DNA from: Marsupella aquatica
Taxonomy: Eukaryota > Marchantiophyta
Assembly (NCBI GenBank): GCA_973895155.1
Contig: OZ316894.1
Location: 11,966,001-12,030,000 of the forward strand
Length of the DNA stretch: 64,000 nucleotides
Direction of reading: 5' to 3'
Below the pieces are notes generated by a model. The model made no database searches. It was not told the DNA's origin and saw nothing but the letters and a program-made list of their open reading frames with translations. Below are positions 12,562-25,129 of this stretch, one piece after another (position 1 is the first letter of the stretch; the number at the start of each line of letters is the position of its first letter). The position numbers and the translations under genes are program-made.

Positions 12562-13054
12562 TCAGAAACTGAAACCTTGCTTTCGTTGTTGGACACTTGT
12601 GAAAGGGCTAGCTTGGGCTATGAGTTTTAGTCGTGCACCAGCTCTTTTCAACCATGATGATTGCGCTTCCATTTTTCTTGTAACATTTTGCGGTGGTGGA
12701 GGAGGCAGGCTTGGAGCCTTGTTTGACAGGCTGGAAAAGGGCCTTTGCAAAGGCAAGATTTCATTAATTTGTTGTACATTTTCCTTCCTCTTTCCGGGTG
12801 ACCTTCTATTATTTTCAATGGTCGTCCTTAATCTGCTGCAAGAAATACCATTCAGTGCAATTGATAAATCAAAATCAAGTGATGGGTTGAACAGCATTCT
12901 TTATCTAATTTTTAAATACATTTCATTAGACTCATTCCTCACTCATCTTTGTGCATGACTTTTCATGCTTTCCACCTGGAATTAGAGAAATTAGCCAACT
13001 TCACCCATTCTTTTAAGACAATATTGCCAGCTTGATCCATCACTTCAACGTCTG
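12562..13054 (-). CDS. Two additional 3' exons, probably an alternative C-terminus of the kinase
   Basis: Minus-strand exon candidates at 12976-13054 and 12562-12835 have AG acceptors and a GT donor. They join in phase across the intron (AG plus C gives Ser). The joint product is VEVMDQAGNIVLKEWVKL followed by a basic, Pro-rich tail with a run of six Pro (SLPPPPPP-type) ending in KQGFSF and a stop. MAPK15 proteins typically carry Pro-rich, basic C-terminal extensions, and these exons lie 0.5 kb downstream of the kinase stop on the same strand. A phase-1 donor, C/GTAAGA, inside kinase exon 15 (cut after 13648) would splice in frame to 13054. They could instead belong to a separate small gene. 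Transcript data would decide. Confidence 0.45.
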
Positions 13055-13537
13055 CTGCACAAATGTTTGTTTCAACTTCAAAATCTATAAAACACTCATT
13101 AATAAGAAGATCAAGCTTTATGTAATTTTGATTTATTGGTTTTGCCATTCTGTGGAGGTTTTGCAGATACTCTTATTATGTACAATTGTTATATACAAGT
13201 TATCAAAATCTCCCACTTCAACTCTTATTTTTAATTTGTGTTCTTCTTTGTGTTTGGCTATAGCTAATTGTAGTAATTTAAGTTACACTCTCCTACTGCT
13301 AGTTATAAACTTAATTAATAGGTCCAATTACCATGGAAAAAGTTTTGTTGAAGAGTGCCAAGCCTTTTCAGCTTAGTGTCTGAAGTCAACAAGCTTGGCA
13401 CCACATGGAACCTAACAGGCTAGGTTGGCTAGTTTCTCAATTTCAAGGACTCAAAGCAAGTGGATCCAGGGAAAAAAATTAGGCACCCCAAAAGGTGCAT
13501 GAGAAGATAAATAGCTTGAATATGACTTGCAAAAATA

Positions 13538-15183
13538 TCAAGCAGGCCCGGCGCTAGCACGGAACTTAGGCCGTCGTTGGGATCTAGAAGACACATCTTG
13601 CTCTTGGCGCTCCTTTTCCCTTAATTTCTTTCTGATCTCCTTCTTACGTTGCACAATCTCTTGATACAATCTCTCACGATACTCTACTATTGTAAATCTG
13701 CAAAAGTATGTCAAATTGATAGTTCTGACAAGATAATCACTAACTTGAGTTCTACCATGCCACAATGATTCACTTCAATCTCTTTTTTAAGATAACCATT
13801 CAAATTGAAGCAAAAACTGGTTTATGTTTGAAGCTTGAGCAAGTGACACGATTTGATCAAATTCTGAAAGGCATGACATCATGATCGTGACCTTGAAAAA
13901 GCTTCCAAACGTGAATACATAAGAAAGACTGAAGCAAGAAGCTTAATAATTACTTGGTATTGTCATCAATTGGAATCTGGATAGTCCGAGTACAGATTGG
14001 CTCTTCACTGGAATTGTGAAACTGTTGAATATATGGATGTCGCAAAGCACCCTACATGCAAGATTGTATACCATATTTCACTGTTAGAAGCACAGCATGA
14101 AATGGTTTTCAAAACTAGATTAAATTCTATAGCCCTCTTAGTATCTTGACTAGTTAACCTTACTCAACTGAGCAGCTTAGGTACACTATCATGTCACTAA
14201 TCAGGCTTGAGAGTATTGATAACACATATCCAATTTAAATGCTCCTTGTTGTAATCTACTTTAATTTGTCTTCTAAAGCTTGCATCATGCACCTCGGCTG
14301 TTAATCTTTTCAGAGGATTAAAATGTAACAATCTGCGTAACAAGTCCTCTGCCTCTGGTGAGGCTGTAGGGAAGACTTGGCTGAAAGGTCTGCCAAAATA
14401 TCAACAAATAGACGAGATCACTGAAGATTACTTTGCCTTAAGACATATGGAAGACTAGTTGTTGGGCCGCTTTGATAGTCACCGTGGTCTGAAATTATTA
14501 TTATTATTACCATGACCAAAAATTAGATAGAAGCCTGGATGGACCAAACTGTTTAGCAATCAACTGGGATGGACCACCCTGACCCAAATGGACTATTTTC
14601 TGAACATGTATAGTATAAGGTCTTTGTATAAATGCTCACATTTTTTACTCTCAAAAGCTTACTAGGTCCATTCAAGTTGCTTGATTACACAGTCCATTTG
14701 AGCATCAATTTTCCAGATTTAAGTGAGGGGTTGACTTTATTGCTAGTGCACACAACATGTCAATTATGGGGACTTTAAAATAAAGTGAACTACTAATTAA
14801 ACAAATAGTACTATGGACACATGATTTATTGTATTAATCCTTCACATTCCCTATAGCAAATTCTTTCTTTGATCCTGCAAAACAGTGAATTGTTTGAGAG
14901 AATTGTTGGGGCTTATGAGTGATAACGAGAATCAATTGAGACCTTGCATGTAGCAACACTGTTGTTGTTAAATGTGTATGTAATAAGCACAGATTTTGTA
15001 CCGGGTAGTTGTAGGTATATTCTCCAACATTGTCATTGCAAATGGCGACTCTAAAGCAGCTACATCTTCCTTTGTTCACCACACACATTCAAGTCATATT
15101 ACTCATCTGACTTGTCAGAGTAGTGAGCTTAGTTATTCATCTTTAGTTTTACTACTGTTACAAGCAAGCATGGAAAGCATTAA

Positions 15184-15237
<54 letters not shown>

Positions 15238-15238
15238 A

Positions 15239-15294
<56 letters not shown>

Positions 15295-18200
15295 AAAATA
15301 ATGGGACTTTGCATAGTCAATACAAACCAATCTATTGACTTCAAGTCCTTAAGAGAAGTACTGACTCCTACCGGAGCAGGGCGACCAATAACTTCTAAAA
15401 TCTTCTCAATTTGATTCATTGTTGATGTTCCTGCATCTCAACCACAAAACACCATAAGGTGGTAAATTGTACTTGAGAGTTAAGAGCATTCTCTACTTAA
15501 TTCTTCTAACAACAGACCCTCTTGTCGCTATCTTTTGTACCAATAAATTCAAGCTCATTGTATTGACAAATAAATCCAAAGTTATCCCAGTAGAAAGCAT
15601 TATAGAAAGGAATTGGAAGACAAAAAGATACCAGGGAAAATTGGCTTCCCGTCAATAGTTCTCCCAAAATGCAGCCACTGGACCACACGTCAACACCAAA
15701 GGTGTACCTAGCTACCACATGAGCCCATAAGCCAATATCATAACCCAAAAATGTATCTAGATACAACCGGATACAAAAATGACAATATTCAAAATGGTTG
15801 ATGTAGATAACTTGTTCAAATATTATTCATGCTTGTGCAATTATAGTTTTGGGTAATTGCTGGTTTGGTTTTACTCAAGAGAACATCCCCATAGTTCTAC
15901 AAGAATGGGTGTGCGAAGTAGGACTGGAGGTAAGAGCCGAAAGATACTCACTTTGTAGAACCAAGCAAGATTTCAGGTGCCCGGTACCTGATTTGCAACA
16001 GTAACACTTTCAGAAAGTTTAGTCTAAACTGGGTGAGGAAATGCCTCTAGACATTTTATGGCACACTTTGTTACCATTCATGGAGATATACAGTTTCAAC
16101 TAAAGAGATGTTTTCCTTGTCCTTAGTTGTGTGCTTTGGCTTTGAAGGAGTCCTAAAGTTATAGATTCTTTGGGGGTGACGACAGCCCACAAATGGGAAG
16201 TATGGAAGCAAAATGAATCCAAACTATGAACTCAAAAAGGCCAACCCACAGTAGGGCTACAAAAGAATTCGTGAGAACAATGAAACTCAGGGGTTGAAGG
16301 GAGCACAGATGGATGTTGCAGTCTGTAAGTCTGGCGTATCTTATTTGCTTGTAAACATTATTAGTAAGGCAACTACCATGACCAGCAAAAACAGAATCTT
16401 TCAACAAAGATACCAAGTTAATGCATACCAACGAGTTGCTACATAATCTGTAAGAATTGGCGTGTTTCCTATGTCGTCCTTAAGTTGGGCCACCTGTAAA
16501 GAGTCCATTATTTTTGTTAGTGCACTTTTAGCAATCTTTCTCATATCTCTATACAGCTATATCCTTCTATTAATTATCTACAATGCCTTCCTAGTATCTT
16601 AGAAAATGATGCTCCCATGGACGGTAGACAGACACCATACAATTGGGATGGACTAATTGGGAATATTGCCTGTGACATTGTGAATAAAATGCGGTCCGCT
16701 TGAGTTGCAAAAATCCATGGGGCCATTTTGACAAACGTAGGGGTCTATCAGGGCTTCATTTTCTAGTATTTTAACTTATTAAAAAAGTTTATTAAACTAT
16801 GTTATCATATCATATTTACAGTAATTAAAATAATCATCTGGGATAAATTAATGGAAATGAATAGAAATTTATTTTAAAATTTCACATGAAGAAAATTGAG
16901 GTGCAGCAATCTCAAACACTGAGCACAAGACAAGGAGACACAGACCGGGGTGTGCAAGCCACAGGAGAGTCATAAAGATTCATGAAGTATATTACAATAT
17001 CAGAAAGACTATGCGGAATTATGGTGTAGGACATCTTTGGTGGTCATTGGTCGGACATGAGAGCTCGAGGGCTCGAGCCTTATTTTCATCAAGGTGATAG
17101 GGCTTGAAAAGGGGAAAATTGGGAAGTAAATATTGAGAAAAGGATTATGGAAGGGCCGCAGAGGAAGAGATGAAAAACATATATGGGAGCTCAATTAAAT
17201 TCAAAATGGATGGAATAACAAAGAATAGATTACTCATAGGCCAAAATATAATTAAAATAATAATAAAAGAATGGCTTGAGAGACCGAAACAGAGACGTCG
17301 CATGTAGTAGTGTACAAAAATTCTTAACCAGGCTCCTTGTAGTCAAGAGCTCACAAAAAAAAGAAAAAAGAAAAAAGAAAAAAGCTCACAAATTTCTACT
17401 GTGGATCATTGGCTATCATTAGCTTTGTTTGCGCACTTCTAATAAAGTTCTCCATATCTCTATTAACCAAGCTTCTTGTAGTCAAGAGCTCACACATTTG
17501 TACTAGAAATCATTGGCTTAAAACCCATGATCCCCTAATAACAAGGCCCCAATACACTTTAATCCCTCAAAGATTGAAGGGACAAATCTCAAAATGCCCT
17601 TGCAGAGTTGGCATGGGCATCCTCTTCCATAAAGTACAAAGACAAAAATCTTGCAAAGGATGTTCTTTTCCATAAAGTATTTCCATAAAGTACAGAAATA
17701 TACAACGACAAAAATCTTGCAAGGATGTAAGTGAATGAGGCCTCTATAGAACTTACTGATCTTGCAAGGCCAAAATCGGCCAACTTGACTTGGCATTCTG
17801 AATCCAGGAGCAGATTACTTGGCTGCCTCCATCAAGACAATTGGAGCTAAAATGTGAATGAGCTGGCTTACAATAGATCACTCTTCCATTTAAAATCCTT
17901 TTCTTTAGAATAACTGGCCCCTCAACAGTCCTCTCTAGTCAAGGTAGTTGCTTGAGTACCCCGCACCAAACTTGTCACCCCAATTGACCCATGTGCTTTT
18001 GGGTGCATCGATTCAAGGTCTATCAACAGTCTGGATCACTCAGGGGTCCCATCAAGTAACATTTTTCATTTTGGGGGTTCCATCAAGCACCCACCTCCCT
18101 CTAGTTGTGGTTTGATTTAAAGAAATAGTGAACAAATAAACCACATCTCACTACAATTGAAAACAGTCCAAGGATTAGTCTCTTCAAAACCAAGACAACA

Positions 18201-20795
18201 AATTAAGTAACTTGCAATACAAACTTCAATGGCTGGATGCTGCTAATAGATGCAGAACTTTATGCAGGAGCACCATCACGATTTGCCAACAAGAGTTATG
18301 AGAGCATAAGATGATCTACAAAGGACAGTCACTTTGTCATTTCTTGCTCCTAATTATTTGTAGGTATTGTCATTTTGAAACTGAACTGTCACTTGAGCTT
18401 GCATGGTTGTGATTTGGACGATAGATTTGTGGTATGGATAACTAGCCTTACCTTAATATCCCTATGAAGCAGCTCGGCTGAATGCATGTATAATAAACCC
18501 TTGAAAAGCTGATACATGATAAACTGCATTGGAAGCCGTTTTGTTGACAAACATCATGTCATCAGTACATGTCTTTGTTACTGCACACTTTTTCCTGGAA
18601 CAACAGGCATCACAACAAATTGCTACCTGCTTGTGCACATCTTCAAGTATTTGAGCTCGTATCACAGCATGCAGATCAGTCTCTGCAATCATACATGCAG
18701 GAAAGCTCATGGACTCTGTTTCAAATTATTTGTGTTTCGCTGCAATCATTACTCGAGGTGGGCTATTGGAGAATTGAGTTCCGAAGAAAATCAAGACTAC
18801 AATTATTAGATACTGAATTTCTCCTCCCACCCACTACACCCATGCATCACAAGCACATTACTCATGCCTATTGAAGGCGTCCTAGGAACGAATAGGATGG
18901 TGAAATTGCAATCTGATCACTAGCCAGATCAAAGGAGGTGGATGCATCAAGACCCCTTTTTGCTCCGTTAACAACACTGTTTGATTACTTGGCGATTAGT
19001 AGTTAAAAGTGGAATAGAATTGACACCTCACAATTAGAGAAGTGAAAGGAAGACATCATAAGGAAAGTAAATGCGATCTTCAAAGAAAAGAAAGAGGAGA
19101 AAAGTTTGTCATTTCGTGTGTAGCTGGATCTTCAAAGTAGATGGTTGAGAACAGTACCCATGTATTCAAATATAAGATAGAGATCCCGATCGTTCTCCGC
19201 CTTCAATACGTTTAGCAACCTAGAACATCCCGCCCACGAATAAGATCAGTCAAGGATTCTAAGTTCTTAAGTAAGCTTTAGATTTTTGCTGATGCACAAC
19301 ATACTTCACGGCCATTACTCCAATATATCAAAATGACATTGCACGAAATGCCAGACATATGACGGAGATTGAGGAGAGGTCAAAATACTTAATAATGTTG
19401 TCATGATCATTCATCTCTTGCAAGAACATCACCTCTCGAAATGTCCTCTGGAAAACGAGAGAAGAAAGAGTCAACAATTGCTTCAATGGCCCACATTCAT
19501 CAAGATATAGAGTGAGAATGCAATACTGATTGAGCTCAAACAGATTTTCTTGAACATTTAGAGTTCCATCTTGAAGGTCGCCAACTACAAAAGCATATGC
19601 GGACATGTGGACATGGGGAAAAAGAGTTACCTGAGCATCTGTTGCATTTTGAAAAGCATCAAATATCTTCTTAAGAGCCACCACCTCATTTGTTCTTCTA
19701 TCAATGGCTTTCCACACAATCCCGTAGGCCTAGTGATGGTGTCGACATTGTCAAGCACGTCAGGAATGATTATAGTGCGCTTGTATGACTTAGGTGGCCA
19801 AACAACCATTGAATGATGTCTACAAAGCTCATATGTCAGCACGCACTACTGGAGGCATGATCATTAAGCTTCTCGCAACTTTCTCTTACCAAAATCGCTA
19901 ATATAGTTTACAAAAGCTAAGCACAAAATGATGTCAACCTGTCCTTTGTCACATATTAACAATCATTCATTGGGGTTTCTTTCCATCACCAAAACGTTTA
20001 GTTGTTAAGGATCCGACATACAACCTAAAACCTATGATCAAATTAACATTTGATTCAAACTAAGGAAACAGAGGAGCGTCAACTATTATCTCTAGAAACA
20101 TGCGTTAGGCATAGAAAGAAAACTATGTGCTCATTGTGGACAAGAGATTCCGATATTTCAAAGCTGAACAATTTGCATGCCTGAAATAAGTTCTAGAAGA
20201 ATTTGACTCCGAAGATAAAAGATCAAGTCATTGATCCAAGAATTTTGAGATGTTTTGTTACCCCTTTTCCCAGCTTCTGGCACACATGATATTTGCGGAG
20301 CACATGCTTGTCAATGTCTTCTGTCATTTGCACCTCTAAATTAGCCTGAGAGGCACGCCTTGCTTTCGACAATTTTTTGGATCCACGGGACCTGTAGTTT
20401 TTCGAAACCTTAACTAGCTTCAGAGCGTTTGTCTCCACATTCACATTCTCCTTCATGTCCCATGTAGAGTCTTCGAATTCCCATGGTATCTGAGGTGTAG
20501 ATCTTATGTTCTGTGGAATTTCCCCAGAAGTCTCACCTTCTTGGTGTGATGGTTTCTTCACAAGCGCACTTGAGTTCTCTTGTGTTTGCTGCTTCTTCGC
20601 CAAGTTGCTTTTCGTAAGTTCCTTGGCTTGTTGGGGTGGGCTTTTTGAGAAGCTTGATCTTCTTTTCGCGACACTATTCTTTGAAGACTTTTCTGATCCC
20701 TTATCTTGTTTTCCGGAAGATGAGGATGCCTCTGTCGTGGTCTCCACTGTCACAATCTCCTTTCCCTTTGCATTTGGCTTGGATGACATGGACAT
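13538..20795 (-). CDS. MAPK15: MAPK15/ERK7-type MAP kinase, 15 exons, one frameshift
   Basis: Ser/Thr protein kinase of the atypical ERK7/ERK8 (MAPK15) class. Exons (minus): 20262-20795, 19631-19729, 19389-19447, 19158-19219, 18627-18682, 18452-18523, 17757-17822, 16429-16493, 15952-15987, 15632-15707, 15372-15430, 15002-15069, 14293-14380, 13954-14051, 13538-13697. All junctions are GT-AG and phase-consistent. Residues: Ser/Lys-rich extension 1-165, P-loop GKGAYG at 176-181, catalytic Lys198, HRDIK 290-294, DFG 310-312, activation TDY 331-333 before VATRWYRAPE. The ERK7 hallmarks [27 protein letters not shown] and EYRERLYQ are present. Exon 10 is one base short within GELLTG/KPIFPG (15645-15650); as read, translation stops about ten codons later in exon 11. 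Either an assembly error or inactivation. TDY replaces the TEY usual in MAPK15. Confidence 0.85.
15185..15295. repeat. Compound microsatellite (TA)n(GA)n
   Basis: About 24 TA units are followed by a short linker and a long GA tract, within kinase intron 11. It should be highly length-variable. Confidence 0.95.
17320..17720. repeat. Local direct duplications inside a kinase intron
   Basis: TTGTAGTCAAGAGCTCACA occurs at about 17337 and 17474, each followed by similar sequence. An A-rich AAAAAAG tract lies at 17355-17385. CCATAAAGTA and GACAAAAATCTTGCAA words are duplicated at 17627-17727. These are short tandem duplications in the intron between exons 7 and 8. Confidence 0.6.
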
Positions 20796-20869
20796 TCCAG
20801 CAGCGCATCGTTCTTACTCCACTCATCCAAAATCTGCCCTACTGCAATCAAACTCTCATATACATCCAT
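20750..20869 (-). CDS. Upstream ORF overlapping the kinase start, 39 aa
   Basis: An ATG at 20869, about 74 bases before the kinase ATG (20795), opens a 39-codon frame that ends at 20750 inside kinase exon 1, in another frame. It begins MDVYESLIAVGQ and includes LDEWSK. It lies downstream of the TATA box, so it should be on the mRNA. An overlapping upstream ORF would lower initiation at the main start. It could instead be a true N-terminus disrupted by a frame change; this cannot be told here. Confidence 0.4.
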   Translation of the reverse strand: MDVYESLIAVGQILDEWSKNDALLECPCHPSQMQRERRL

Positions 20870-20914
20870 CTTGCTTGCCTGACCCTACCATATTGCTTGA
20901 ATATGTTGCGACGA

Positions 20915-20921
20915 TTTTATA
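20915..20921 (-). promoter_or_regulatory. TATA box of the kinase gene
   Basis: TATAAAA on the minus strand, 120 bases upstream of the kinase ATG. That leaves a 5' UTR of about 90 bases if transcription starts 30 bases downstream. Confidence 0.5.
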
Positions 20922-20934
20922 CTGAAGTGAGGTA

Positions 20935-23200
20935 TGCCACCAGGGCTCTACTGGTTCTCAAAAAATCCATAGATATCGTCACTTGTTTGGTAAATGTAAA
21001 GCATTGTCTAGCTTCAATCGCTGATCCTTAAAACGCTAGTTGTATCGTAACCTCTCAAAGCATGCCGCGGAATTACCCTGCCCCTTGGTAAATCTCGTGT
21101 GCTTGATTGGCTGTCATAATGGGATGACCCGCCATTCCACCACAAAGTTCATTACATCAATTCAAGTTTGCTCTCCTGCTGCTAAGTTTTCCCTAATGAA
21201 TGGAGAGGTATGTATGTCAATGTAATATAATAAGTCATAAAACGATAGGCAAGAACGGTTCCCAGTAATTTTAGGCACAAAAAGCAGGTCCCTCCACTTG
21301 AACGGAATCGAGAACCTTTACCAATTAGATACAAAATGGGACTGGGAAGATAGAAAATTTCTCATGCCTGACCCAGAGGATTCTTAGCTGCATTCCGAGA
21401 ACATTCTGCTATTTGAAATTCCCGTACTGAATAGACAACCGCCCGTTTGCTTTCATGCTCAGTATCATAATTAATGTGAGCAAGATTTGCAAACTCGACA
21501 CAAATTCAGAAAGTCCCAGTGGTAGTTTAGAATAAATTTTAAATGAGATATATGGTTAGTTGATCAGCCAATCTTTTTTTAACAGCAACCTTTTCTATCC
21601 GTGGACTGGACAATCGCGAGAGGAACCACAAGAGGAAACCCCACAACAACCTTACAATGTCTCGGACTTACCTGAAAAATAGGACATTCTCATGGGTTTT
21701 GCACGCAACAGAGTTTGACAAGGCATCGGCATTTCTCAACGTTCCTCCTGATTTTCCTGCAGTCCCATGAAAGTTTCAGGTGCCATACATTTTGTACCCC
21801 CTTTCGTTCAATGTCTGCACCAATAACGCTCTGCACTCGTTAGCCTTCCAGTGTATTGGATCGGACGAAGTTGGATTTGAGGCATTAACTACTCGAGGAC
21901 GATAGAAAATTTATCAATCCCAATGTCTTGTATCACCCGGAATCTAGGACGTTCCCTTTCCTGCAGACGCACATCGGATAGACAAAGAACAGCTTCTAAC
22001 TCATCGCAAGCTTACAAAAACTAATACTCTAAAGTGATCATGGATCTCTTGGGAGAGTTTGATGAAGATAACTTAATGCCGTAAATTTGTTCATTCTAAA
22101 GAGACTCAGAGTACTGGGAATGTACAGATCAGCAGTACGTTTATGCGAGATCAGCAGTACGTTTATGCGAACAATCTACAGCCACTCCGAGCAATGCATT
22201 GTTTAGGTTGAAATAAAATATGTGCTAACAAGAAAGTTAGGAAACCAAGCTATCGGCTCCTGCAACAGTTCAGCTGAGACAACATAAGAAATGTCGGTAA
22301 ACTTACTAGAAGGGTTTCAGAGTTACTGATCACATCAGCATCTTTGATCTCTCCTTCACTTTCTTCCCCAAGGACCGTGAGACGAGTAGTTCAGAATTCC
22401 CCTTTCAGTAACTTTTTTGGCTACGACCTGCACCATATTGTCAGACAATAAGGCAGCAACAACAATTTGTTGTTAAAATCTTGGGCAGGGCTCACAAAAC
22501 CTGACACAAAACCTAATTCATAAGATTCGGGGATTTCTTCCAATCTGCTTTCCATCCAATGTTGTCGCGAAAAGAGACTACCAAATCCGGGTCCTAAACT
22601 AGAAGTAGCAGGTTAAGATGGTTGTTTGACATGTGCATAATGTAATATTTCTTCCCACTGTATTGGGCTGGATTGGGGGGCTAGAAACTGTTCTTCAAAA
22701 ACAATTCACAGTGAAAGTACATAAATTTTGAATACGGATGCTCAGATACCATAGACGGATTGGATGACCAGTGAGACACACTTTTTGTTCTGCTCTAAGA
22801 TCTGTAATTTCCTTAACGCTGAATTTTTGCTCCTCAGAAAGCTTTTTCTCTACACACATAGATGAAGAAGATAAAGCAGATATGAGCAACTCACCTTGCC
22901 AATCAACGAAGCAAACAGAATTGCCTGACTTAAGCTTAAGGCCAATAAAGGCGAGGATCATGGCATTCTGGCAGTAGAACAGGAAACAGATCTGCAATAG
23001 CACCACAGGTAACAAGGTAAAGCTCCAAGACGAGAACAGAGACAAACTCAGCGCAAATAATTGGACAAAGACAGCTGAAAGCGCATCCGACTATAGAGTT
23101 GAGACCTTGAACTCTGTAGAAATCAATTTGATCTAAATGAGGCAGAAAAATCTCTTCTGCCTCAATAGAGTCAGATATCTTACCGACTGAAACTCAGTGC
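20935..23200 (-). other. Unassigned region with exon-like minus-strand segments
   Basis: Some minus-strand stretches are open between consensus splice sites. The clearest lies at about 22891-22991: acceptor TTGCAG, then a hydrophobic segment with YCQNAMILAFIGLKLKSG and CFVDWQ, then donor G/GTGAG. Another at about 21674-21769 ends AG/GTAAGT. A third at 21361-21520 is open but not cleanly bounded. They could not be joined in one consistent frame, so this is either a decayed membrane-protein gene or chance. A 22-bp tandem duplication (GATCAGCAGTACGTTTATGC) lies at about 22127-22170. Not recognised as a family. Confidence 0.2.
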
Positions 23201-23364
23201 CGTATGCAGATCTACAAATTAGGGTCTAAGCTTTGCCCTCATGGATCAATTACAAATATTCCAACAGCTTGGAAATGAGCTTATAATTGTGGTCACAAAC
23301 ATATGACACAAAAGACGAAGAATGCAATACTGAGACTTCCCCCAAAGATTATTTTGCCACATCG

Positions 23365-23742
23365 CCTGAGATGATGCATGACTATCCTTTCAAACAAAAC
23401 ATTTGTGAATCATTTGTGGAGCAAAGGATAGTCATGCATTATCTGAGACCAGTCATGAGGTGGTCTAAACTTCTAAACAATGGTGAATCATGACCATGTG
23501 TAATGAGTGGAAACTGCTACAGTCGGGTGTCTATCAATCTTACATTTAAATCATGACCACCTCATGACTGGTGTGAGACACTGAGACCATTATCATCTGA
23601 GACCAGTCAAATGATTAACCTTAGACCACCTCATGACTGGTGTCAAACAAAACAAACAATCCACAGCAGCATTTACTTGGGGCCACTGTTTCCCATGTAA
23701 GATTGACTGACACCCTACTGTAGCAGTTTCCACTCATTACAC
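23365..23742. mobile_element. Foldback/MITE cluster with 48-bp inverted arms
   Basis: Bases 23498-23545 recur inverted at 23695-23742 with 3 mismatches in 48 (core GTGTAATGAGTGGAAACTGC). Between and beside them lie further inverted pairs: CATGACTATCC at about 23377 with GGATAGTCATG at about 23426, and GACCAGTCATGAGGTGGTC with its complement near 23624. No target duplication was found. A diverged relative (TACTTGGGCCC..., CCATGTAGGATCAG..., CAGATTTAATC) lies at about 39430-39560. Confidence 0.6.
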
Positions 23743-25120
23743 CGTCTAGATTTAATCCTACAAAGAATGAGTAGAAGGCAATGTGTCAACCTGAGTAGAT
23801 TTCATATTCCCCCTCTTTCCATGCTTAAGCATCTGAATTATAGAAAGCACTACAAGTCACGTAGGTCAAGTTATTTGCCTGGTTATTTGCAAACCATGAG
23901 TTCTTGAAAAATATAAATGAAGGGTATTCCATGCCTGCAAGCCAGTTGTGCGGCTTGTTCAAAAGCAGTACCCAACATTGGTTCTTTAATTACCATATAG
24001 ATTACAATCTTCAAACCTTTAACATCCATCTCTCTAATAATTTGGAGATCTACAAAGTTTGGGAGCTGACTTTGCTCTCAACTTAAAGAAGCAAGCTTCA
24101 TATCAAAGACTTGTAAGATGGGGCTTGTTAGTAGAAGCAAAAGGAACAGATCACAACAATATTCAAGCGTACCTGTAGCATATCCTGAAAACCACCAATG
24201 TCTACATATAACAAGACGTGTTTTAAACATCTACTGGAGGTGTAATTGTGCATAAAAAAGCAACAGCATACAATGTACATAATTAAGTATGGGCATGGAT
24301 TTTCCGTACCACAATTGTTCTTGTATATCACTGAGTGTTGTTCCTTCTAAGTGTCTGACTATTGCTATTTGTTTTGCACTTATCACAACCCCACATTTTT
24401 ATATTACTTTCTACCTCTGTCGGACCTCTGTCCTCTACAATGCTTCCTTTGTTCCATGATTTCAGGAGAACCTACACTTAGTGAATCATGGACAAGCAGG
24501 AGATCCCATCCAATCCTAAATCATAACAAGGAGCCAGTTCAGCTGATTGACACCTACTTCCTCCTATCTTGGACTTTGGGATGGATGAAAAGCCTCTACA
24601 TTCAAGGCTTTTCAGTTAAGTTCCTATCTCTGTAGGGCTTTAGTTCTCTTGTTGTTGTTGAGGACTCTTGGGCTTTCTGGCTTTTGGGTATTTTTTCTTT
24701 GTTTTTCGTTTAAAGGTTTCTTGCCTTTGGAATCTTGTCTCCTGGTCTGGTGCCTATGGTTCTTTGGCAGTCTTTATCTACTTTAAAGTATTGCTTCTCT
24801 TATACATGGAGTTAGTCTTGCTTTGTCTTATTTGATTACAAACACAGCTCAAGAAAAATGTGCCCAGATCCTAAGAAAATAATGCCTGGCGCTCACCAGA
24901 CCAAATCAGAGCTAAATCTATCATAGCAAAGGGAGGCACTCCAAAATATTTCAATAATGTCAGAAACCTAATGGCCAGAAATTAATGCAGGAAATTATAT
25001 AAGGAATATTCAAACATTATTTGGGGTGAAAATCCCTAGAAGTGCCATAGTGGCATTGTCAGGCTGTGGCCTGTTGCCCAAGCCCTGGGCACATTCAGGG
25101 AGACGAGTCAGTGAGAAGTC
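23743..25120. other. No recognisable gene
   Basis: AT-rich. T-rich sequence around 24630-24830 resembles a LINE 3' end in composition only. Nothing else is supported. Confidence 0.3.
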
Positions 25121-25129
25121 ATGAACGGC

